The notes under the pieces were generated by a model. The model ran no database searches. It worked only from the letters and a program-made list of their open reading frames with translations, and was not told the origin of the DNA. A DNA stretch of 62,857 bases from Pirellulales bacterium (GTDB lineage Bacteria > Planctomycetota > Planctomycetia > Pirellulales > JACPPG01). Below are positions 1 through 10,270 of this stretch, one piece after another. How positions within the stretch are numbered: position 1 is the stretch's first letter; every line of letters starts with the position of its first letter. The DNA lies in assembly GCA_036499395.1 (NCBI GenBank), contig DASYDW010000006.1:1-62857 (forward strand), read 5' to 3'. The position numbers and the translations under genes were made by a program.

Positions 1-1335
<1,335 letters not shown>

Positions 1336-1548
1336 TTGTTTGCTTAACCCGACCGAACCTTTACGTCACACAGACCGAAGTCTACTTGCCGCAACGATTC
1401 GACCGGAGCTGTTAATCCAAACTGAAACGGTCTGATTAAGTAATCGCTCGCAATACCTCTTCCCGGAGAGTTACCTCTCCAGCAAGACGCATCCCGAGCT
1501 TCAGTCACAGTCTTGTGCTGGCTGAAAAAATTAACTTGGGATCACTAC

Positions 1549-1566
1549 CAAATTGTCAAAGATCAA
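1549..1566 (-). promoter_or_regulatory. boxA-like antitermination element in the 16S leader
   Basis: On the minus strand the leader reads GATCTTTGACAATTTGG. This resembles the E. coli rRNA boxA context (CTCTTTAACAATTT). It lies between the proposed promoter and the mature 16S start, where a Nus-factor antitermination site is expected. The call is by resemblance only. Confidence 0.45.
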
Positions 1567-1618
1567 ACTCTCCCCGCCACTCGCTCGACTTGCGTCAGGC
1601 TCGTGGCTGGGATCGGTC

Positions 1619-1646
1619 ATTGTATTGATACGTCGGGACTCGTCAA
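1619..1646 (-). promoter_or_regulatory. rRNA promoter (sigma-70 type)
   Basis: The minus strand shows -35 TTGACG (1641-1646) and -10 TACAAT (1619-1624), separated by 16 bases. Transcription would begin near 1612 and give a leader of about 280 bases before the 16S start. This is the best promoter match in the upstream region and points at the 16S gene. Confidence 0.65.
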
Positions 1647-2087
1647 GCGGTTCTGTGAAACATTTCTTTCTCCGCCCTGTTAACCCCCTCGGCGCTCGTC
1701 TCTAGCTGTCCCGAATCAAACTCTTGGCCCTACCAAACCTCCGGGATTCGCCAACTTGGTAATGCGTGATTCCGGAGGCTTCTTTAAGCCTTGAGGAATC
1801 GCCGCGGCGCAAGGATACGTCCAACAATTTGCCGTAATGGCCCAGCCCGTGGGGTCAAGGATTATGCCGCCTAGCCGTTCGATCGACTCACAGGTCGATC
1901 GCTCCGAGATTCAGGGCAAGCTCACGACAATCGGCAACTTGAGAAAAAATCGGCTTCGACGAAAACGCCGCGAATTTGTAAGCTCTGTAGTGGATAGCCC
2001 AACCAACAACATGCTTCTCTGATGTATTCGATCCCGGGCTGCCGCGGGCATCCGCTCGCCTGACCATCCTGCCGCAAAGGAACTCTC

Positions 2088-2969
2088 ATGTCACGCGTGC
2101 TGATCGTCGACGATGAGCCACAGTATGGTGTGTTTCTGCGCGACTGGTTGACGCGTGAAGGACACGAAGTCCGTACAGCTACTACGGCCGAGGCCGCCGT
2201 TGATTTCGGTACGAGTTGGTTGCCGAGTGTGCTCATCGCCGACTGGATGTTGCGCAGTCCGATCGACGGACTACAGGTCTCAGAAGCTGTTCGCGCTGCA
2301 AACCCCAACTTGCAGACCATCCTGATTACCGGCTTTCCGTCGCAAGAGCTAAAGGCACGGGCTGAACAAGCCAACGTATTCTCGTTCATCGAGAAGCCCT
2401 TCTCACTGACCGAGGTGGCCGGCGCGGTTCGCCAGGCGACGAACTACGGACGACCTCAGCTGCCTGGCAGCATGCTCGTCGTTTCTCAATCACGCACCAT
2501 TGCCAAGCTGGCCGGCGACACTCTGCACGCCGCAGGTTACGCCGCGCACCTTGCCGGGAATGCCTGCGACGCCAAGGTTATCTTGCAAAGCGAGCCCGAC
2601 ATCGGCGTGACGATTCTCGATTGTCTATTCGCGGATCTCGATCAGGGCTTGCTCGCGGACGAACTGCGCGCCGTCCGGCCGGACTTGATCGTCATCGGCA
2701 GCAGCGAAGCAGATGACGCCTGGCACTTTGCCAATTTGGGAATCGACCGTTTCCTGCCGCGCTTCTGGGATGCCGAGGATCTGCACCGCCTGTTGGTCGA
2801 TGCCATCGAAGCGTGTCCGCGTTGCGGAACTAAACTGCCCTTACGTCATCCAATACCGTTGGATGCAGTTCAACGATTCATCTGCTTGTCCTGCAACCAG
2901 GAATTTCACGCAGTAATGCGGGCCGACGCACATGAAGCGGTGCGGCAAAATGTGCGAGAAGTCCTCTAG
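2088..2969 (+). CDS. response regulator: receiver, degenerate second receiver-like domain, zinc ribbon
   Basis: The first ~120 residues are a CheY-like receiver: acidic pair in VLIVDDE, probable phospho-Asp at about 52 (IADWML), the Thr of ITGF and the Lys of IEKPF. A second alpha/beta segment (about 130-240, starting MLVVSQSR) looks like a receiver fold but I could not identify a complete acidic pocket. The C-terminus has CPRCG and CLSC, a four-cysteine zinc ribbon. No DNA-binding or enzymatic output domain is visible, so output may be through protein or nucleic acid contact by the ribbon. The start is supported by AAGGAA upstream of ATG. The gene stands alone; no histidine kinase is adjacent. 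Confidence 0.85.
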   Translation: MSRVLIVDDEPQYGVFLRDWLTREGHEVRTATTAEAAVDFGTSWLPSVLIADWMLRSPIDGLQVSEAVRAANPNLQTILITGFPSQELKARAEQANVFSFIEKPFSLTEVAGAVRQATNYGRPQLPGSMLVVSQSRTIAKLAGDTLHAAGYAAHLAGNACDAKVILQSEPDIGVTILDCLFADLDQGLLADELRAVRPDLIVIGSSEADDAWHFANLGIDRFLPRFWDAEDLHRLLVDAIEACPRCGTKLPLRHPIPLDAVQRFICLSCNQEFHAVMRADAHEAVRQNVREVL

Positions 2970-3067
2970 AGAGCGACACGGGTTAAACCCGTCACGCGTG
3001 CCGCTACTTGCGGCATCATCCTAGGGTCGAGACCGGTGAAGTCTTCGCCCCCGTCACTTGGTCGCAC

Positions 3068-4237
3068 TTATTGCGCCTCGACCAATCGCAAATGTGCCAC
3101 GACTTCCTGCCCTTGCCGTTGCACTGTGATCGAGACCTGATCGCCGGGTAGCTTACTCTCTACTGCCGAGAGGAATTGATCGGCGGTCGTGATCGGTAGG
3201 TTATCGACGGCCGTAATCAGGTCGGCCGCCGAGCGATCGACCTGTTGCGTCTCCAGTACGAACGGCCCCTGCTTGCGGCGATCGCGGCGTAGCTGCGGCC
3301 CGCGCAGGCCTGCCGCTTCGGCCGGGCCGCCGGGCACCAACCCGGCGACTAACAGTCCGTGTTCAGTTTCATAAACGCGCGTGATGCCTGTTTCCGGACG
3401 GATGACTCGCCCCTTCTCGATCAGTTGCGGCACAAACAGCGAAATAGTGCTCGCAGGAATAGCGAAACCCACGCCGGTACTTTGCCCGGTGCGACTGGCA
3501 ATGGCCGTATTCATGCCGATGAGCCGACCGTGACTATCTAAGAGCGGGCCTCCCGAATTGCCAGGGTTAATCGCGGCATCGATTTGAATGATCGAACGCA
3601 GCCGCACGTGATTGCGAATGGGCAGAGAACGGTTGAGGCTCGAAATAATGCCCGTGGTTAGCGATCGCTCCTGGCCGAAAGGATTACCGATCGCGTAAAT
3701 CTGCTGTCCGACTTTTAGTTGCGACGACTCGCCAATCGTAACCGGATACAGCAGTTCGGGCGGAGCTTCGATCGAAATCACGGCCAGATCGCTGCTGGGA
3801 TCCGCCCCGACGAGCTTTCCGACGAACGACTTGCCGTTAAACAGCGAGACTTCGATCTCCTTCGCCCCTTCGATGACATGATAATTCGTAAGGATATGCC
3901 CTGACTTGTCCAGTATTGACCCAGAGCCCATTCCTTCGGTCGGGACCTCGAGAAAGAAAAAGGCCTCGGTCCGCACCTTGGTGTTGATATTCACCACGCT
4001 GCGGTTGACGTTTTCATAAACGGCGATGTTGATCCGTTCCTCGGGCGTGAATTCGTCGACAGGCGCAACCGGCGGTAACGGGGACGGCATCCGATGGGCA
4101 ATCTCGGCGTCCTGAAACTTGCCGTGCCGTGGTTCTTGCGCTTCAACGCTGGTTGTTGCGATTCCTTCCTGCCAATAACTGGCCACGAAGGCGCCGACAA
4201 TTCCGGAAACGAGGCAACACAGCGCGTAGTTCTTCAT
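3068..4237 (-). CDS. HtrA/DegP-like trypsin-fold serine protease with PDZ domain
   Basis: About 389 residues. The start at 4237 (MKNYALCC) gives a hydrophobic signal or membrane anchor; the reading frame runs further upstream but that extension has no exported character. Catalytic triad residues are visible: His in TNYHVIEG, Asp in DPSSDLAVI and Ser in NPGNSGGPLL. The C-terminal part is a PDZ domain ending in QVSITVQRQGQE, with an insertion (GLRGPQLRRDRRKQGPF) between its early strands. The family degrades or refolds damaged proteins in the periplasm. The gene stands alone. Confidence 0.93.
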   Translation of the reverse strand: MKNYALCCLVSGIVGAFVASYWQEGIATTSVEAQEPRHGKFQDAEIAHRMPSPLPPVAPVDEFTPEERINIAVYENVNRSVVNINTKVRTEAFFFLEVPTEGMGSGSILDKSGHILTNYHVIEGAKEIEVSLFNGKSFVGKLVGADPSSDLAVISIEAPPELLYPVTIGESSQLKVGQQIYAIGNPFGQERSLTTGIISSLNRSLPIRNHVRLRSIIQIDAAINPGNSGGPLLDSHGRLIGMNTAIASRTGQSTGVGFAIPASTISLFVPQLIEKGRVIRPETGITRVYETEHGLLVAGLVPGGPAEAAGLRGPQLRRDRRKQGPFVLETQQVDRSAADLITAVDNLPITTADQFLSAVESKLPGDQVSITVQRQGQEVVAHLRLVEAQ

Positions 4238-4648
4238 AACGCGACAACCTGGTAAAGACGTGGCCACAACTACCGTGGGCCGCACACGATAAGCAATTCG
4301 GCGCGACGGTGCGAGAGCATCCGGCAGGCGGATCGGACCGTTCGATTCTCGAGCAAAGCAGGCCTCGTTGCCCTCAACGCCAAAGCCGCGCGGCCTTGAT
4401 TGTTGGCTTCGCGCGTATCGCGGCATCGCCCGGCAAAGTCGGCATTTCGCGCAGGCTCTCGCGCATTCGCACGATACGCAAAGTCAAAGCGAATAACCGC
4501 TTCGCCTGCCACTTGCCTAATGCCCCCAGCCTACGAACACCGATACGTTTACCAACCTTGATTTATCCAACGCGGCGCTCTGACTGCGGCAAGATTGGCT
4601 GCGGCGCGCCCCCCCTAAGTTGATCTCTTATCCACTGGAGATTTACGA
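4238..4648. other. intergenic, nothing identified
   Basis: This 411-base GC-rich gap separates the divergent protease and the exported protein at 4649. The ORFs here lack ribosome sites and recognisable products. No clear promoter or terminator could be assigned. Confidence 0.5.
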
Positions 4649-5617
4649 ATGCGTCGCTCCAGAGCGAGTTTGCTCTTATTTTTTGGCACTTTCGCAACGC
4701 TGTTGCTGGCCGTGGGATTCGCCGACGGGGGGCATGAATCCACCGGCCGACCGATCGACGTCTACCGAATGGATATCGACGAAGCAGCCGACGGGTGGCA
4801 ATGTCCGGGCAGTCTTGGTTGCGCAGACGATCTGCTGACGAACGATGTGGAAACATCCCTCGCCGACGTCGAGCCAGCCGAGGCGTCTTCTCCGGTGCCC
4901 GGCGCCGAAGGCTGGATTGTCATGCCGATGCAGGGAATGCCGCTGGTGATGGTGATCTATCTGGACGACGAAACAGCCTGCGACCTTGCTTGCGGCAACC
5001 TTTCGTCGGCTGTATCCAATGAGTCGGTCTGCAAGTTTGCAGCGGACGAAGCTACTGTCGAAGCGGTCGACGCCGAGTTCATCGGCTGCATCATCGGTCC
5101 CTGGCCTTGCGGTCAGGCGTTGGCAGGGCAGTTTTCCGCCCTGCAGGTTTACTCTGGCGACGAGATGGCTTGGCGCGATGAAGCAGCAATTTCAACCGCC
5201 GAGGTCAGCAATGCCCCGGTGACCAGCGAGGAAATGGCGATCGGCGCTGCGGCGGCCTTTGGTGGCGTGCCGGACAGCCTGGTCTGGAGCCACGCGATCG
5301 AGCACAGCAGCCGGTGCGAGTTCGCCTGGGGGGATTGCTCGGTACCTTCGAATCCCGCGATCGCCGTTTGGGGTGACGATCGATCGAACCTGCCACTGGC
5401 GGAATTCTGCCGCGAGGCTGGCCGGACAGCGTGGCACCTGATCCGTTTCTTGAACGCCGGCCGTGATGCCACGATTGCCGCGGCCTCACGAGAACTGGTT
5501 TCTTGGTTGCCGAAGATCGTCCAACAAGCAGAGCACGCCGCCAACCGAAATGACCTGAAAGGCGACCGCTCGACAAAAAGCGCGATTCGGGTCAGCGGAA
5601 CGCTGATCGCTTTGTAG
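4649..5617 (+). CDS. exported protein of unknown function
   Basis: 322 residues. MRRSRASLLLFFGTFATLL is a typical signal peptide (basic start, hydrophobic core). GGAG lies just upstream of the ATG. The mature part is acidic and rich in Ala, Glu and Asp. It has scattered cysteines (WQCPGSLGC, ETACDLACG, CIIGPWPCG, CEFAWGDC) that could form disulfides. I do not recognise the family. A good intrinsic terminator follows at 5789-5831. Confidence 0.75.
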   Translation: MRRSRASLLLFFGTFATLLLAVGFADGGHESTGRPIDVYRMDIDEAADGWQCPGSLGCADDLLTNDVETSLADVEPAEASSPVPGAEGWIVMPMQGMPLVMVIYLDDETACDLACGNLSSAVSNESVCKFAADEATVEAVDAEFIGCIIGPWPCGQALAGQFSALQVYSGDEMAWRDEAAISTAEVSNAPVTSEEMAIGAAAAFGGVPDSLVWSHAIEHSSRCEFAWGDCSVPSNPAIAVWGDDRSNLPLAEFCREAGRTAWHLIRFLNAGRDATIAAASRELVSWLPKIVQQAEHAANRNDLKGDRSTKSAIRVSGTLIAL

Positions 5618-5979
5618 GACTTCTGTGGGCTCTTACCGGCCGGTGGGGGTCGGTATTTTCGGAGCTTGGCAGCAAAACCAGCCCCCGTCGCTAGCAGAAT
5701 GGCGACTCGCGCGGTTTGGACTACCCTCGCCCCCGCGACACCCCTCGATTTGACTCATCGGGGCGGCGCGATCGTTAGCGTGATAAAGGCCCGTTGTTTG
5801 CCCCTCCCCAGGGCAAAAGGCGGGCTTTTTTCGTTGGCATAAGTCTAGCCGCTTGAATACACTTAAGGCTGGTATTGCTACGGCCATTTCCGGCCGCATA
5901 TCACGCTACTGTGACGGCACCCGTTACGGAACACGGAGGCCCCCGGCGTCCGCGCCGCGTTCTAGGGGAGTTTTCAATC
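5618..5979. other. intergenic with terminator
   Basis: 362 bases between the exported protein and the VWA protein. It contains the terminator at 5789-5831 and presumably the promoter of the downstream gene, which I could not locate with confidence. Confidence 0.5.
5789..5831 (+). terminator. intrinsic terminator
   Basis: GCCCGTTGTTTGCCC pairs with GGGCAAAAGGCGGGC (15 positions, one mismatch, two G-T pairs) around a 7-base loop and is followed by TTTTTT. It ends transcription from the gene at 4649. Confidence 0.8.
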
Positions 5980-8900
5980 ATGACAATGAGCAGTCGATCG
6001 TTGTGTGTTGGCTGTGCCTGGGCTGCACTCGCTCTTGCAAGCGCTATGATCGCGCGAGGAGCGGCGCCTGTCAAAAGCCCCGAGGCAGATCTGAACTCAC
6101 CGAAGCAGGAGGGAGCGCGTCTCGACTCGTTTGCCAAAGACGGGCAAGACTATTTTTCGCTGAGCCTTACACCGACGACTCCTCGTCCGGCGACCAAGCC
6201 ACGCGACGTGGTCATTCTGTTCGATACGTCGGCCAGCCAGACCGGCGCGTACCGCGACAAGGCACTGGCGGCACTGGACGCAACTCTTGCCGGACTCGCC
6301 GCTGGAGATCAGGTGCAACTATTCGCTGTCGATCTCAATGCGATTCCGCTGATGAATCGATTTGCAGGTCCCAACAGCGCCGAGACCCGCGCCGCGTTGA
6401 CGGCATTGCGCGAACGCGTACCGCTGGGTGCGACCGATATGGCCGGTGCGCTGACGGCCGCTTCGGATTCGTTCGAAAACGCGAAAGGGGCGGCGCGCGG
6501 CCGCGCCGCACTGTACATCGGCGACGGTATGAGCACCGCCAATCTGCTGGTCAGCGATTCGATGCATCCTTTGGTTGACCGCTTGGCCGCGCAGCATGTG
6601 CCGGTCAATAGTTACGCCGTGGGGCCACGTGTTGATATTCCCTTGTTGGCGTGCCTGGCCAATCAAACGGGCGGCGTCATGGCCGTCGACGGAGAGAATT
6701 ACACCGGCGCGCAGTTCGGCAACTTGCTCGCGGCCGCCGTACAGACGCCCGTCATTTGGCCCAAAAGCCTGACCCTGCCGAACTCGCTGCATCCAGTGTC
6801 GGGCAAACGGCCCCTGCCGCTACGCTACGACCGTGACACGATTGTGGTTGGCAAAGGAAGCCTGACCCAACCGACCACGATCAAAATGACAGCCGATGCC
6901 GACGGGAAAAATGCCGATTTGCAGTGGCAGGTTCCCGCGGCAACTTCCAATACCGATTTCGCGTTTCTCGCGCCGCTGGTGGATGCCGCCCAGCGCGACG
7001 GCGGAGTTTCCCTGCCAGCGCTAGGCACCCAGGGCCTGAACGAGTTGCGCCGCATGTACTCCGAAGACGCCGAAGGATTGAATCGCTTGGGACGCGTGGC
7101 CCTCGCCTCGGGTAATACCGAAGAGGCACGCCGCCTCGCTGAACAAGCCCTGCAGGCAAATGGCGCCGATGCCGAGGCGAGCGCGATCGTGCGCGTCGCC
7201 GAGCGGCAAGCGCAATCCGACAAGCCGGCGCCGGCAATGAAGTTCGCGAAGCTCAATGAAGACGGTACCGAGTCTGCTCCCGCGGAAGATGCGGAAGCGG
7301 ACGGCGGACTATTGGAAGTCGTAGACCGTGACCGTCGCGTATTGCAGCAAGCGATGCAAACCGAAGTGCGCACCACGATCAACGAGGCGCGTACGCACAT
7401 GGCCAGCGACCCCGAAATTGTAATCGATAACCTGAAGCTCGAATTGGAACATGTTCGCAAGGCACCTGAGCTGGATGCCGGACAGCGGGCGCAGCTGGCT
7501 TCGCAACTCGAGATCGCGTTACAGGACGCGTCGCGCCGTGCGTCGGAGAAGGTCGAACGTGATTTGCGCGCCCAGGAAGTTCAGGCCGAGGCCGACGCGC
7601 GCAAGCAGATTAATCGCGAGTTGGTCATCAATCAGCAAAAGGCGGATCAGTTGTTGGCCCGCTTCGAGTCGCTACTGGATGAACGCCAGTTCCGCGCAGC
7701 CGAAGAGGAAGCGGATCGCGCTCACAACATCCCGCCGGCTTTACGCAACACTCCCGAGCCGGGCGACGCCGTGGCCACGGCCATGTCGCCGACGGTCGCG
7801 CGCACGATGGGCTATGTGTACGACATGCGTGAGTTGGTTCGCCGTCGTCACAAGGGGGTCGTAGAAATGCTGTACGCGACGGAAGTGGCGCACATTCCGC
7901 AGTCGGACGAACCGCCGATCATTTATCCCTCGGCCGAAGAGTGGATGCTTAAGACCGAGCGTCGCAAGAAGTACGCCGAAGCGGTCAGCCTGTATCAGCC
8001 CGGCTCCTCGGAAGAAAAGATCTATCGCGAGTTAGGGAACACGACGGAACTCGAGTTCGCCGACACACCGCTTTCCGACGTTGTGGACTACATCAAGAGC
8101 AAGCATGAAATCGAGATTCAACTCGACGCCAAGGGCCTGACCGATGCCGCGGTCGATCCTTCGGCACCGGTGAGCAAAAGCGTCAAGGGCATCAGCCTGC
8201 GCAGCGCTCTGCGTCTGATTCTGGAAGAGTTCGATCTAACGTACGTCGTCCAGGACGAGGTGCTGAAGATCACGTCGAAGGAAAAGGCGGACGAAATTCT
8301 GACCACGCGCGTCTATCCCGTCGCCGACCTCGTCATTCCGGTCATGACTCGCATGGGCGGCATGGGCGGTGGTATGGGCGGCGGCATGGGCGGCGGCATG
8401 GGCGGTGGTATGGGTGGCGGCATGGGCGGTGGTATGGGCGGCGGCATGGGTGGTATGGGTGGCGGTATGGGTGGCGGCGGTATGGGCGGCATGGGTGGCG
8501 GCGGCATGTTTGCCGTCAAGGACGATCTAAAGCTCACGCCGACCAAGTCCGCTAACAGCAAAAATTCCGCGACTGACACCGCATCTGCTGAACCGGAAGG
8601 GAAGGCGCCGGCGAAGAAGGCAACGAGCGTAACGCTTCCTAATTCCAAATCCGCCAGCGCTTCAAAACCGACGGCCGCCACGAAGCCCGCCGGCAATGAG
8701 AAACCGGCTGGTGATGCCAAGTCCGCGAGTGATGAGAAGCCCGCCAGCTCCACGAAGCACGCCACGCGCATCAAGGTTCCAGCCGGCGGCGACCCTGACA
8801 CGGTCTGGAATGATTATTTCGCCACGCATAATGAGGCGCCGGAAGCCGTACGCGAAACCGTTCGCCAGTTGACGGGCGAAAAGAAGTACAAGGAAGTCGT

Positions 8901-10179
8901 CGCGCTGATCATGGCGGCCATCAAGAACCAACAGCCGCAGCCTTGGATGTACGAGGCGATGGGGTTGGCGATGCAAGCCGACAGTCGCTCGCTGCCGGAT
9001 ATCGAACGGACGTTCATGTCGGCAGTCGACTTCGTGCAAGGCCCAGATCATTTGCTCTATCTGGCCGAGTACATGGACGAAATCGGACTGGAAAAACGCG
9101 CGCTGCAAATTTTCCGACAACTATCGGTCGCGATGCCGGTCGCGCCGCGTCCGTACGTGTTGGGCTTGCGCATTGCCAAGAAGCTGGACGACCTCGACGC
9201 ATTGCAGTGGGCCACGGTCGGTATTCTCAGCCTGGCCTGGGACGACAAAGAAGCGAGTGTCTGGCAAGAGGCGTACAACGTTGCCGCCGCCACGCTCGAC
9301 CGGTTACGCACTGAGGGGCGCAAAGCCGAAGCCGATGCCTATCAACAAAAGCTCGATCAGTCCCTGATTCGCGACGTGGTGCTGGTGGTCAGTTGGTCCG
9401 GTGAGGCTGATGTCGACCTGGTGGTAGAAGAGCCGGGGGGAACCGTTTGCTCAGCACGCGAACCGCGTACCGTCGGCGGCGGAGTTTTGCTAGATGGTTC
9501 GCGCAAGCTGGATAAGAAGTCCGCCGTATCGGCCTCGGAATCATACGTTTGCCCAACCGGCTATGACGGCGTTTATCGGGCACTAATTAAGCGCTCGTGG
9601 GGCAAGATTACGACGGGCAAGGTGACGGTCGACATCTACACGCACTATCTCAGCAAATTCGAATCGCGGATTCACAAACAGATCGCACTAAAGGATGACG
9701 AGGCCTTGATCGTCTTCGACCTGAAGGGGGGACGCCGCTTGGAACCCGTGGAAAAGCAACAACTCGCTACGGCGGTCGCCAAGCAAGTCCATGTCGGCCA
9801 GCAGATCCTGGGACAGCAGCTCGCGGCCGCGGCGAATCCTGGCACGCTCACAGACTTTTTGAATAGTCGAGGCATTGGGCCGGCCACTGGCGGCGCCGCA
9901 TTCGCTCCGTTCTTCCTACGTGGTGCGGTTGGCTATCAACCGGTCATTACCGTGTTGCCGTCTGGTGCGTCTATGAGCGTCATGCCGGCCGTTGTACTGC
10001 ACGATCGGCGCTATGTGCGCGTTAGCCCACTGCCAACCTTCTCGGGTATCAGCCAGGTGAACACATTTAACTACGTTACGGGCTCCAGCGGCACGAGCGG
10101 CGGCGGGACGTCCGGTTCGGGCTTTGGCGGCGGCAGCGGTTTGGGCGGCTCAAGCGGCTCGGGCTCGGGCGGCTTCTAA
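5980..10179 (+). CDS. giant exported VWA-domain protein with STN-like domain, Gly-Met tract and DUF2135-like C-terminus
   Basis: 1399 residues from the ATG at 5980, chosen because GGGGAG precedes it and it opens a signal peptide (MTMSSRSLCVGCAWAALALA). Order of parts: VWA domain about 70-240 with the MIDAS motif DTSAS; a TPR-like helical pair near 350-410; a long charged helical, probably coiled-coil, region about 430-600; an STN/secretin-N-like alpha-beta segment about 685-770 (LEFADTPLSDVVDYIKS); a Gly-Met tract 792-843; an Ala/Lys/Pro-rich linker; helical repeats; a YfaP/DUF2135-like beta domain about 1129-1225 (VSWSGEADVDLVVEEPGG); and a Gly/Ser-rich tail. The domain mix suggests a surface or periplasmic binding or scaffold protein. 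The role is not known. Confidence 0.88.
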   Translation: MTMSSRSLCVGCAWAALALASAMIARGAAPVKSPEADLNSPKQEGARLDSFAKDGQDYFSLSLTPTTPRPATKPRDVVILFDTSASQTGAYRDKALAALDATLAGLAAGDQVQLFAVDLNAIPLMNRFAGPNSAETRAALTALRERVPLGATDMAGALTAASDSFENAKGAARGRAALYIGDGMSTANLLVSDSMHPLVDRLAAQHVPVNSYAVGPRVDIPLLACLANQTGGVMAVDGENYTGAQFGNLLAAAVQTPVIWPKSLTLPNSLHPVSGKRPLPLRYDRDTIVVGKGSLTQPTTIKMTADADGKNADLQWQVPAATSNTDFAFLAPLVDAAQRDGGVSLPALGTQGLNELRRMYSEDAEGLNRLGRVALASGNTEEARRLAEQALQANGADAEASAIVRVAERQAQSDKPAPAMKFAKLNEDGTESAPAEDAEADGGLLEVVDRDRRVLQQAMQTEVRTTINEARTHMASDPEIVIDNLKLELEHVRKAPELDAGQRAQLASQLEIALQDASRRASEKVERDLRAQEVQAEADARKQINRELVINQQKADQLLARFESLLDERQFRAAEEEADRAHNIPPALRNTPEPGDAVATAMSPTVARTMGYVYDMRELVRRRHKGVVEMLYATEVAHIPQSDEPPIIYPSAEEWMLKTERRKKYAEAVSLYQPGSSEEKIYRELGNTTELEFADTPLSDVVDYIKSKHEIEIQLDAKGLTDAAVDPSAPVSKSVKGISLRSALRLILEEFDLTYVVQDEVLKITSKEKADEILTTRVYPVADLVIPVMTRMGGMGGGMGGGMGGGMGGGMGGGMGGGMGGGMGGMGGGMGGGGMGGMGGGGMFAVKDDLKLTPTKSANSKNSATDTASAEPEGKAPAKKATSVTLPNSKSASASKPTAATKPAGNEKPAGDAKSASDEKPASSTKHATRIKVPAGGDPDTVWNDYFATHNEAPEAVRETVRQLTGEKKYKEVVALIMAAIKNQQPQPWMYEAMGLAMQADSRSLPDIERTFMSAVDFVQGPDHLLYLAEYMDEIGLEKRALQIFRQLSVAMPVAPRPYVLGLRIAKKLDDLDALQWATVGILSLAWDDKEASVWQEAYNVAAATLDRLRTEGRKAEADAYQQKLDQSLIRDVVLVVSWSGEADVDLVVEEPGGTVCSAREPRTVGGGVLLDGSRKLDKKSAVSASESYVCPTGYDGVYRALIKRSWGKITTGKVTVDIYTHYLSKFESRIHKQIALKDDEALIVFDLKGGRRLEPVEKQQLATAVAKQVHVGQQILGQQLAAAANPGTLTDFLNSRGIGPATGGAAFAPFFLRGAVGYQPVITVLPSGASMSVMPAVVLHDRRYVRVSPLPTFSGISQVNTFNYVTGSSGTSGGGTSGSGFGGGSGLGGSSGSGSGGF
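8353..8510 (+). repeat. in-frame Gly-Met tandem repeat
   Basis: A run of ATGGGCGGYGGY-like 9-15 base units encodes GGMGGGM repeats inside the VWA protein. The third-base variation (GGC/GGT) shows that the repeat is kept at protein level. Such a tract is prone to slippage and copy-number change. Confidence 0.9.
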
Positions 10180-10270
10180 GTAGTCGCCGGCGAAGGCCAC
10201 CTGTTAAACGTGCGCTCGGTAAATCTTCTGCCAATTCCTGCGCGCCTTGTCCTCGCCAGGCGCAGCATCC

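Larger units (their letters stand above)
1336..2087. other. intergenic: rRNA leader and promoter region
   Basis: This 752-base stretch has no credible gene. It lies between the divergent 16S gene and the response regulator. It holds the minus-strand rRNA promoter and boxA-like leader listed separately. I see nothing else that I can name. Confidence 0.7.

Noticed and set aside
1561..1590. Second 16S-like start (GAGTTTGATCTTT on the minus strand) in the leader
   Set aside because: The match to the 16S 5' end is about ten bases and stops at once. It overlaps the boxA-like element and is probably chance.
5853..6578. 241-codon plus-strand ORF at the start of the VWA gene
   Set aside because: Out-of-frame shadow, very Arg-rich, without a ribosome site or recognisable family.
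8313..8801. Minus-strand ORF coding PPMPPPIPPP repeats
   Set aside because: Antisense of the Gly-Met tract of the VWA protein.
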